64,000 nt of DNA from assembly GCA_026745465.1 (NCBI GenBank), contig JACYXH010000245.1, positions 89,501-153,500 of the forward strand, read 5' to 3'. The first letter of the stretch is position 1. The number at the start of each line of letters is the position of its first letter. Of this stretch, positions 56,137 to 64,000 are shown one piece after another. The position numbers and the translations under genes are program-made. Origin of the DNA: Lota lota (lineage: Eukaryota > Chordata > Actinopteri > Gadiformes > Lotidae). The notes beneath the pieces were generated by a model, which was given only the letters and a program-made list of their open reading frames with translations, did not search any database and was not told where the DNA came from.

Positions 56137-56296
56137 GGCATGGTGTATTTGCACAGGGTTCAATTTGCAAAGGAGATTTTGTTGTTGAATATAGGGGAGA
56201 GATAATAAATGATTCAGAAGCCCAGAGAAGAAGAAAGCTTAACCACCCATCATGTGCTGCATTTATGTTGTTCAAGTGGAGAGGAAAAACATGGTG
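56137..56296 (+). CDS. exon encoding the N-terminal half of a SET domain (KMT5A-like)
   Basis: Bounded by AACAG and |GTAAGA. The reading GVFAQGSICKGDFVVEYRGE matches the opening strand of SET methyltransferases of the KMT5A (H4K20) type, including GDFVVEY.GE. The exon ends RGKTWW. The catalytic NH.CxPN-type and ELxYDY parts are not found downstream, so the gene is partial, unless further exons lie outside recognition. A nuclear histone methyltransferase role is inferred from the family only. Confidence 0.65.
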
Positions 56297-56999
56297 GTAA
56301 GACTTTAAGCTGCACCTAAACTATACTCCTTTTACTAAACTATAATTTAGGTGAAGCCCTGATTTTGGGGTATACGTTATCTGTTAAATTTGCCTTTAAG
56401 TTGGGCTTGGACAGTCGATAACTGATTGAACAATGTGGTCCTGCAATGTAAATAAATTAAAAAGTAAAAGTATACTTTAAATATAATAAATAATTTTCCA
56501 TGAACTTGAAGAGGACATTTATGTGATGTTTTTCCTCTTTCCTCATGTTTCAATCTTTTTAATATTGATGCCGCTAGAGATGATGGATCATTTGGGCAGC
56601 TAATGAATAGTGAATGATGACCACAGACATACAAACTGTAAAAAAGAATTGACGTGAATGGAAACCCACACCTTTGTTTGTTTGCCCTGAACGACATGAA
56701 AGAAGGACATTAAAGGTCCCTACAAGGAACTTAAATATTGTGTTTGAAATGTCCCCACAAAGCCTGTTTTGGTAAAGATGTGTGAACGCAGATAGAGCTG
56801 GGCTGGGCAGGAATAAATATTTGACTATGAATTTAGTTTTTTCTCTGTGGCCTGGTGTATATCGGTATGTATCTCATCCAAGAGATTTTGTCCAAACCAG
56901 TCATCAAACCTATTGCGTGTTACAATGTTGACTTTAAATTGAAATATTACCAATATTTTCTTGTCGTAAAATATTGTCATTGTGAAATGTGTTTTGCAG
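56297..56999. other. intron-like sequence; right part duplicated at 60.45 kb
   Basis: No coding signal. 56712-57125 recurs at about 60445-60862 at high identity, spanning intron plus the 105-bp exon-like block. Confidence 0.5.
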
Positions 57000-57104
57000 G
57001 CGACCTCAGTTGGAGCTAATTTCCTGCTGGTGGGGAACTCGCATCCTGTTTTGTCAAATAATCAGGTGGATGATGCTACTCATCCAAACATCACTCCTCA
57101 ACAG
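57000..57104 (+). CDS. 105-bp exon-like block, copy 1
   Basis: Preceded by TTTTGCAG and followed by |GTACG. Phase 0 reads ATSVGANFLLVGNSHPVLSN. Its duplicate at 60738 reads VLLVGDSHPVLSN, resembling block I (GDS) of SGNH/GDSL hydrolases. The phase does not match the SET exon at 56137, so they may belong to different transcripts. Weakly supported. Confidence 0.4.
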
Positions 57105-57551
57105 GTACGTTCATGTTTATCACTTCAGATTTAATTATTGTCTCATAGTCTTGCTTTTGTAGTTTTTGTGTTTTGAAGGCAGCCAAAATGGGGAAGGAAA
57201 TATATTCTTATGGTGTTCTATTGTGAATGAATACAGCCACATAGTCTAATGCACACCTGGGCATTGTACGGCCCCCGGGCCACATCTGGCCCTTTGGCCG
57301 TCCCTAACCGGCCCGCGTGAGGTCAACGGGAAGTTAGCAATCAAACGTAAATAAGTGTACATCATGCATGAATACAACTACATTGCTTTTATTTTGAAAG
57401 CGTTTTTTGTCGTTGCCTTTTTTTGTGCGAGCGTATGTAGCTTCTTCTGTGGTCACAATTAAAAAGAAGTAGAAGAAGAACTGCAATGTGTCGGACCCCC
57501 GTGTCGGCGAGCCGCGAACTGAGCTCACCAGAGACGTTAGCACAAACGTGA

Positions 57552-59360
57552 ATGAGTCGTTATCCCTCAAAAATGTCAAGTCATGGGAAAAAAAGAGAGG
57601 TCGATACAGAGTGCCGAGTTTTCAACCAAACATGGACTTCTAAGTATTTATTTACTCAATTCAAAGGAAAAGCCGTGTGCCTAGTTTGCGGAGAACAGAT
57701 TGCTGTGTTAAAGGATTATAATTTGAATCACCACTACAATACTAAACACGCAGAGAAATACAACAACTTGACTGGTGCAGAGAGGGCACGGACATCTGAC
57801 GTTTTGCTAGCTAAGCTGCAAAAGCAACAAGGCTTTTTTACCAAGCGTTGCACATCCAGGGATGCAGCAGTCAAGACCAGCTTTGTGATATCCCACAAAA
57901 TCGCCAAAAACAGTAAGCCATTTTCTGAAGGGGAGTTTATTAAAGAGTGTTTGGGGGACTCTGCTGCGCTAATATGCCCAGAACAAAAAGAGGCGTTTGA
58001 GAATGTGCTGCTTTTCAGGCGAACCGTAACGAGAAGGATTGAGGACATCGCGAGAAACCTGGCGATTCAGCTGCAAAGCAAAGCAGACAATTTTGAACGT
58101 TTCTTGTTGGCTCTGGACGAGAGCTGTGATGTCCGCGACACAGCCCAGTTACTCATTTTTGTACGTGGGATAACGAAAGACTTTGTGGTAACGGAGGAGC
58201 TGCCAGCAATGTGGTCAATGAAAGGGACGACGATGGGGAGTGATTTGTTCACTGAGATAAATACATGTTTTGATAAACTGGGACTTAAATGAGACAAACT
58301 GGCATGTGTTACAACCGATGGTTGTCCGAATCTGACAGGAAAACATGTCGGACTTTTGAAGCGGATGCAAGATAAAGTTACTGAAGTGAACTCAGACCTA
58401 AAATTGGTATTGTTGCATTGTATTATACATCAGAATGTGTTGTGTAAGTCAGTGCTAAAACTGAACCATGTTATTGATGTTATAACTAAAATAGTTAACT
58501 TCATCAGGGCAAGAGCATTAAATCACAGGCAGTTTGTCACTTCTGGAGGAGCATGAAACTAAACATAGTGACATAGGCTACCACACAGCTGTCAGGTGGC
58601 TCAGCCTGGGCAAGGTGCTTAAAAGAGCATGGGACCTGAGAGCAGAGATTCTACAGTTTTGTGATTATGAAAGGCAAAGATATCCCAGAGTTCTCAGATG
58701 TGAACGGGATGGCTGATCTTGTATTTGCTGTTGATGTGACTGCACTAATGAATGAACTAAACACCAAACTGCAAGGCAAGGGCCTATTTGCACATGAACT
58801 GCACAGCCTGGTGAAAGCTTTCATGAGCAAGTTGCAGTTTCTCTCAAGCCAGTTGGAGGGTAACACTCTTACCCACATGCATACCCTGAAAGAAGCCACA
58901 CCATCAACTTATCACCTCCGCAGATACTCATCCATGTTAGTGGCACTGCATGGTGAGTTTTCAAGACGATTTCAAGACGATTTCAAGACTTCAAAACAGT
59001 TGAGGGTGAAATGCACATGATTTCATCTCCCTTCACTTGCAGTGTGGACAATGCGCCTAGTGATGTTCAGCTCGAACTCATTGACCTGCAGTCAGATACA
59101 GTGCTGACAGAGCACTTTAAGTCAGTATCACTGCTGGATTTCTATTCTTTCCACACATAAGGAGGCATGCTCAGAAGATGTTGGTTCTCTTTGGATCGAC
59201 CTACATATATGAACAAACATTTTCAGTGATGAAGTTTAACAGATCCAGATACAGATCTTCTCTCACCTGTCAGCTGTCCTTCGCATATCCACCTCAGACA
59301 TTCAACCTGACTTTAGTGCACTTGTTCAAGCCCAGCACAGACTAGATTTCTCTCACTGAA
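57552..59360 (+). pseudogene. hAT transposase (GTF2IRD2-like), broken
   Basis: Starts MSRYPSKMSSHGKKREVD. A BED-type zinc finger at residues 36-65 (CLVCGEQ...HYNTKHAEKY) is followed by an RNase H-like core with LALDESCDVRDTAQL. The C-terminal dimerisation region appears as TYIYEQTFSVMKFNRSRYRS near 59200-59260. There is an in-frame stop at 58290, a frame change near 58555 and others further on. Related sequences have been domesticated in vertebrates, but this copy is dead. Confidence 0.8.
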
Positions 59361-59372
59361 CAAGAAGAAACT

Positions 59373-59862
59373 AGTGAAGAGTCGGGTCATTCCTAGTGGT
59401 TTATGTTAAGAGTTGAGTGAAGAGTTGGGTCATTCCTAGTGGTTTATGTTAAGAGTTGAGTGAAGAGTTGGGTCATTCCTAGTGGTTTATGTTAAGAGTT
59501 GAGTGAAAAGTTGGGTCATTCCTAGTGGTTTATGTTAAGAGTTGAGTGAAGAGTTGGGTCATTCCTAGAGGTTTATGTTAAGAGTTGAGTGAAGAGTTGG
59601 GTCATTCCTAGAGGTTTATGTTAAGAGTTGAGTGAAGAGTTGGGTCATTCCTAGAGGTTTATGTTAAGAGTTGAGTGAAGAGTTGGGTCATTCCTAGTGG
59701 TTTGTGTTAAGAGTTGACTGAAAAGTTGGGTCATTCCTAGTGGTTTGTGTTAAGAGTTGAGTGAAGAGTTGGGTCATTCCTAGAGGTTTGTGTTAAGAGT
59801 TGAGTGAAAAGTTGGGTCATTCCTAGTGGTTTGTGTTAAGAGTTGAGTGAAGAGTTGGGTCC
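59373..59862. repeat. 43-bp minisatellite inside the hAT element
   Basis: About 11 copies of a unit containing GGGTCATTCCTAGTGGTTTA, spaced exactly 43 bp where measured (59384, 59427, 59470). Small variants (TTTATG/TTTGTG, GTGG/GAGG) are distributed along the array. Confidence 0.9.
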
Positions 59863-60273
59863 AATCATGCATTCTGCATGACAGCAAATGAGGTTCAAGT
59901 TCTCCGTTATTTTATTAGTCAGGTAGTAAGACTACAAACAAAAAGATAATAACACTTTTTATAATGTTAATCTAATGCTGTTCTTTTAAAAATGGCAGAA
60001 ACATGCACATTTTTATTCACAATTTATTTTTGGATGTTGCTTAAATAGTGACATAATTGCATTTTGTACTATGTCTGCTTCACTTTTTTCATGTCCTAAT
60101 CATAGCATTTACTCTTACCAGTCGCAGCTTATCAAAGACCTTACAATTTACTACTTTTTATAAAGAGATACAATTAACATTGAGCAGATATGAGTTTAGC
60201 CTATTGGTCCGGCCCTCCACAACAGTCCCTGTTTCTCATGTGGCCCCTTGGGAAAATTAATTGCCCACCCCTG

Positions 60274-60737
60274 GTCTAATGTAATGCCACTAGAAGGTTA
60301 ATGGTAGTGGGATATTTAAAACATATTTTAACCTTCAGAGGGACTTTCTTTCTTTGTTAATTATCACTCTTCTGGACACTCACGACGTCCCCACAACACA
60401 CCTTTTAGTCAGTGTTTGACTAGAAGCTTTGGGTGAAACATTGGAGACAACGGGTCCACACAAGGAACTTTAACATTGTGTTTGAAATGTCCCCACAAAG
60501 CATGTTCTGGTAAAGATGTGTGAACGCAGACAGAGCTGGGCTGGGCAGGAATAAATATTTGACTATGAATTTAGTTTTTTCTCTGCGGCCTGGTGTATAT
60601 CGGCATGCATCTCATCCAAGAGATGTTGTCCAAACCAGTCATCAAACCTATTGCGTGTTACAGTGTTGACGTCAAATTGAAATATTACCTATGTTTTCAT
60701 GTCTTAAAATATTGTCATTGTGAAATGTGTTTTGCAG
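60274..60737. other. duplicated intron-like segment
   Basis: From about 60445 this is the second copy of 56712-56999. No other feature seen. Confidence 0.5.
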
Positions 60738-60842
60738 GCGACCTCAGTTGGAGCTAATGTCCTGCTGGTGGGGGACTCGCATCCTGTTCTGTCAAATACT
60801 AAGGTGGATGATGCTACTCGTCCAAACATCACTCCTCAACAG
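60738..60842 (+). CDS. 105-bp exon-like block, copy 2 (VLLVGDSH)
   Basis: Same borders as copy 1 (TTTTGCAG and |GTACA). Phase 0 reads ATSVGANVLLVGDSHPVLSN, with several base changes from copy 1 that leave the frame open, suggesting past selection. The GDS core suggests an SGNH-hydrolase-like fold; this is an inference from one motif. Confidence 0.45.
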
Positions 60843-60866
60843 GTACATTCATGTTTATCACAAAAA

Positions 60867-61850
60867 AAATCTGGTTTTAAAAAAACAAGGGGTACCAGTA
60901 TCTTTTTTGTTGTTGTAATAGAATAAAGCAAGGTCTTTTTTTTCATTATAAAAAAACATAAGGGTTCCACTGTCATTTTTTTGGTCATCATAAAATATTG
61001 TCGAGCCAAAGAAAAACATAAGTAGTACCACTGTCGTTTATTTTGGTCATCAATCAAACATGCGACAAAAAACATTTTTTTTTCGTTATAAAAATACATA
61101 AGGGTTCCAGTGCCATTTTTTTTGTCGTCATAAAGTATTGTCGGGCCAAAGAAAAACATGAGGGGTACCAGTTTCGATCAGTGTTGATGCTATTGGGCTA
61201 CTGTTGCTAATAGATCGATATGTTATTAACGTTGTGTTGATGCTATTGGGCTACTGTCACTAATAGATCGATATGTTATTAACGTTGTGTTGTTGCTATT
61301 GGGTAATAGATCGATATGTTATTAACGTTGTGTTGTTGCTATTGGGTAATAGATCGATATGTTATTACCGTTGTGTTGTTGCTATTGGGCTACTGTCACT
61401 AATAGAGCGATTTGTTATTAACGTTGTGTTGATGCTATTGGGCTACTGTCGCTAATAGATCGATATGTTATTAATGTTGTGTTGTTGCTATTGGGTAATA
61501 GATCGATATGTTATTAACGTTGTGTTGTTGCTATTGGGCTACTGTCACTAACAGATCGGATAGATTTTATTTGTCGTCATAAAATATTGTCGTGCCAAAG
61601 AAAAACATAAGGGGTACCACTGTCATTTATTTTTGTTGTCATCAAATAAACATACGACAAAAAAAGTGTCGCTATAAAAAAAGAAAAGGGGTACTAATGT
61701 CATTCATTTTGTCGTCATAAAATGTTGTCTGGCCAAAAAAAACATAAGGTGTACCACTTTATTTTTTGGTGGTCTTTATAAACAAACGTAAGGGTTCCAC
61801 TATCTTTTTTATTTATCGTAAAAAAATATTGTCGGGCCAAAGTACCTTTC
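60867..61850. repeat. diverged ~110-bp tandem repeat, interrupted by a minisatellite
   Basis: Recurrent AACATAAGGGTTCCACTGTC- and CATAAAATATTGTCGGGCC-type blocks alternate from 60867 to 61150 and again from 61560 to 61850. No coding potential. Confidence 0.65.
61170..61560. repeat. minisatellite with long and short units
   Basis: Units contain GTTGTGTTGATGCTATTGGG and ATAGATCGATATGTTATTAAC. Long units include CTACTGTCACTA and short ones lack it. An inverted partial copy is at 51742-51840. Confidence 0.8.
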
Positions 61851-61978
61851 TATTTGTGAAAAACGCCCACCGTTCGCGTCCAAAGACCTTAATTTGCCTG
61901 CCTTACTTGTTGCACCAGCCAAACAAAAGACTCCAATATATCGCAAGGTTTGATTTGCCTTTTCCATTTGTCCTCTCG

Positions 61979-62380
61979 ACCTGTGATTGGCTACCTGGCC
62001 CCCGCCGCAGCAAACTAGATCATTATTGATCTTTACATTACTGTGTTCACATCAGAGGACCGTACATTTTCTGAGAGAGGTGAGTAACGTTATACAAACC
62101 GTGTCGTTTAACCGTCGTAAATACAATTGTTTTTTATCGTTTAAAACAAGGAAAGCAATTGCAATCATTCGTTGTTACCAATATGCTGTAGAGCTGCGTT
62201 GGTCGTTTCTACTGACAACAATGTAGTTAATTTGAGAAAAGTTGCTAATTTAATCTCCAACTATTTGTTTCATACACGTACCGTGCATTTGATTGTAATA
62301 ACGTTGAGAACAATTGCATTCATTCGTTAACAATATAATGTAGTGGTGTTAACGACCGTTGTTGGTTTTATAAAAAGCGT
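61979..62380 (+). promoter_or_regulatory. duplicated promoter and first-exon segment, copy 2
   Basis: ATTGG box at 61986, then a putative non-coding first exon ending CTGAGAGAG|GTGAGTAACG with the donor at 62080. Homologous to 49191-49641. It lies upstream of the coding exon at 63278 and is its likely promoter. Confidence 0.5.
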
Positions 62381-63276
62381 ATTTTCTTTAAATATAGCCG
62401 TTTAAAGTGATGCTAATTCAATGAACAATTGAATGTATTTGTATTGGTCATTTCTCCTGATAACCACCGTCGGTCATTGAAATGTGTTGTTCTTGCCGTT
62501 GTTTTACAAATATACGGTGTCATTTATTGTTCATATAATGTACAAATATTGCAATCCTAAATGAAGTAAGTCATTTATCGGCATTGGTCATTGCAAACAG
62601 TTGGTAAACTTCTCTTTCTGTGACTCTTCTCACAGTCGGATGCCCTATTTGAAGCTGTATCCATGCGTTTAATTGTAATATGGTTGAAGAGAATTAAATT
62701 CATTCTTTATTAACAATATAATGTACCAACAATATAATATGTCCAATATAATAACAATATAATATAACAATCTAATGTACCGTTGTTCATTGAAAAATTC
62801 TGCTCATATAATCTGCAACTATTGCATTCGTACACTTACCGTGCATTTCATTTTAATAACGTTGAAAACAATTGCATTCATTCAGTAATAATGTTATTGA
62901 TTGGTATTAACGAAAAAGCTTATTTTCTTTCAATATAGTCGTGTAATGTGATGCTAATGTAATGTACAATTTAAAGTATTTGTATTGGTCATTTCTACTG
63001 AGAACAACTTTACAAATATACGGTGTCATTTAACGTTAATATAATGTACAAATATTGCATTCATAAATTAAGTATACCATTTATTTGGCCAATTGGCCAT
63101 TGCAAACAGTTGGTAAACTTCTCTTTGTGTGCATAAAAATGCACAGTTGGATAACCTATTTTAAGCTGTATCACATAAATAAACAAGTAGTATGCGTTCA
63201 ACTGACATTTCAATGAATTTGTTTATACTGTGAAGCTGTGCAGAAATAAATGTGCTCCTTATCTGACCCTTTACAG
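62381..63276. other. intron-like, internally duplicated AT-rich sequence
   Basis: 62380-62640 and 62930-63140 repeat one another (for example TTTACAAATATACGGTGTCATTTA). No coding signal. Ends in CTGACCCTTTACAG, a good acceptor. Confidence 0.55.
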
Positions 63277-63277
63277 A

Positions 63278-63823
63278 ATGGATTTCCGTCCTTGTTTGAG
63301 AATCCAGCCGTCGTCATTCGACCTCACCCTCCAGCCTTCGCCTGATGCATTGAGGCTGGCCCGAGCCTACCGCACGCGAGGGTCGGCCGGGGCGTGTCGG
63401 GTAAAGACGCCTGAGAGAGTGAGGGATGAGGCGACGGCTCGCGTCCTCCAGGCCGGAGGAGACCCCGTGTGCTTAGAGCTGGTGCTCAGTGAGAGCGAGC
63501 TCCAGTTCGGCCAGTACCAAGGTCAAACCCTCAAGTGGCTGCTGAGCCACGACGTGGGCTACGCCTGCAGTCTACTGGCGTCCCACCAGAAGAAGTGGGC
63601 GGGCGAGGACATGTCTGAGTCGCCCCTCGCCTGCAACAAAGACGCCCTCGCCTCCTACGCCCGGCTCTTCCCTGAAGCGACGGCGGCTGTCCAGCAGCGT
63701 CTGGCGAGAGAGGGCGCTCGGTCGGTGCGGGGCATGGACCAGACATTGGTGGGGTTCAAGGTGCACGCCAAGGAGACGTTCAGGTCCATGTACGAGTCGA
63801 CGAGTGCCATGACTCAAGCGTAA
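63278..63823 (+). CDS. coding exon of an unrecognised fish protein family
   Basis: After the acceptor CCCTTTACAG at 63276, ATG opens a 181-codon frame (MDFRPCLRIQPSSFD...) ending with TAA at 63821-63823. An earlier in-frame Met at 63230 lies in the intron. G+C-rich and CpG-rich, unlike its AT-rich surroundings, and clearly coding. The central motif FGQYQGQTLKWLLSHDVGYACSLLASHQKKW is followed by NKDALASYARLFPEA. I believe related sequences occur in multicopy fish genes, but no function is known to me. No signal peptide or membrane segment. Confidence 0.75.
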   Translation: MDFRPCLRIQPSSFDLTLQPSPDALRLARAYRTRGSAGACRVKTPERVRDEATARVLQAGGDPVCLELVLSESELQFGQYQGQTLKWLLSHDVGYACSLLASHQKKWAGEDMSESPLACNKDALASYARLFPEATAAVQQRLAREGARSVRGMDQTLVGFKVHAKETFRSMYESTSAMTQA

Positions 63824-63866
63824 ATATTGCAGGTGATTGTGTGGGCGCATCGATGTGACCCAGCGA

Positions 63867-64000
63867 CGACGCGGCGGCTAACGTTTGTGTTGTCGTGGCG
63901 GAGGCTCATGTTTGTGTTGCAGCGGCTAACGTTTGTGTTGTTGTGGCTGAGGCTCATGTTTGTGTTGCGGCGGCTAACGTTTGTGTTGTCGCCATGTCTG
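63867..64000. repeat. ~46-bp minisatellite downstream of the coding exon
   Basis: Alternating GCGGCTAACGTTTGTGTTG and GAGGCTCATGTTTGTGTTG half-units, at least three rounds, running off the end of the window. Confidence 0.8.

Larger units (their letters stand above)
57252..60273 (+). mobile_element. hAT DNA transposon (ZBED/GTF2IRD2 type), decayed
   Basis: The 8-bp target duplication GTCTAATG lies at 57244-57251 and 60274-60281. The ends CACACCTGGGCA and TGCCCACCCCTG form hAT-type inverted repeats. The transposase region runs from 57552 to about 59360. A 43-bp minisatellite (59373-59862) and AT-rich sequence fill the 3' part. It sits between the two copies of the 105-bp exon block. Confidence 0.85.

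Noticed and set aside
59373-59862. regular repeats resembling a CRISPR array
   Set aside because: Units are contiguous with no unique spacers and lie inside a eukaryotic hAT element; it is a minisatellite.

Overview
The window looks like repeat-rich accessory DNA from a teleost fish. The evidence is the mix of element families (Tx1/L1-like LINEs, BEL/Pao and Ty3/gypsy LTR elements, a piece of class I retrovirus pol, a ZBED/GTF2IRD2-type hAT transposon), large arrays of nuclear tRNA genes, and split exons with GT/AG borders. The species cannot be named from sequence alone.

Layout. 1-1.18 kb is AT-rich with no gene. 1.18-7.4 kb is a tRNA-Val nursery: CAC, AAC and TAC isoacceptors on both strands in every state of decay. 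It holds one LINE fragment and two 5' fragments of 5S rRNA genes in opposite orientation. 7.5-9.47 kb is a tandem array of about 760-bp units, each carrying tRNA-Asp(+), tRNA-Leu(+) and tRNA-Gly(-). In the third unit a LINE starts two bases into the tRNA-Leu gene. This LINE runs from 9.47 to 22.43 kb and is split by a BEL/Pao fossil (10.05-16.79 kb), which is itself split by a small non-coding LTR element (14.10-15.44 kb). The LINE's poly(A) tail runs straight into the D-arm of a tRNA-Ser gene.

22.4-37.7 kb is a second tRNA neighbourhood (Ser, Ala, Thr, Lys). It is interrupted by a very young BEL/Pao copy (23.63-28.89 kb, target duplication GTTAC) and by a doubly truncated LINE copy (32.03-34.78 kb). 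It contains a 0.73-kb inverted duplication with tRNA-Ser. 37.68-42.38 kb is a Ty3/gypsy fossil, butted against a retroviral pol fragment (42.38-43.28 kb). 43.3-47.0 kb holds two copies of a tRNA-Pro unit separated by a second gypsy fossil. 47.6-48.6 kb has tRNA-like remnants and a different LINE fragment. 49.64-51.74 kb is a chromodomain-bearing gypsy fossil.

49.2-64 kb is host-gene territory. It holds a duplicated CCAAT-plus-first-exon segment (49.2 and 62.0 kb), two exons encoding the start of a KMT5A-like SET domain (55.8-56.3 kb), a duplicated 105-bp exon-like block (57.0 and 60.7 kb) with a decayed hAT element between the copies, several minisatellites, and a G+C-rich coding exon of an unrecognised fish family (63.28-63.82 kb).

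How it fits together: the tRNA and 5S genes are the substrate. One LINE family appears to insert into multicopy RNA genes with a constant 5' end, the arrays grow by tandem and inverted duplication, and LTR elements then land in the LINEs and spacers. No complete host protein-coding gene is contained in the window.
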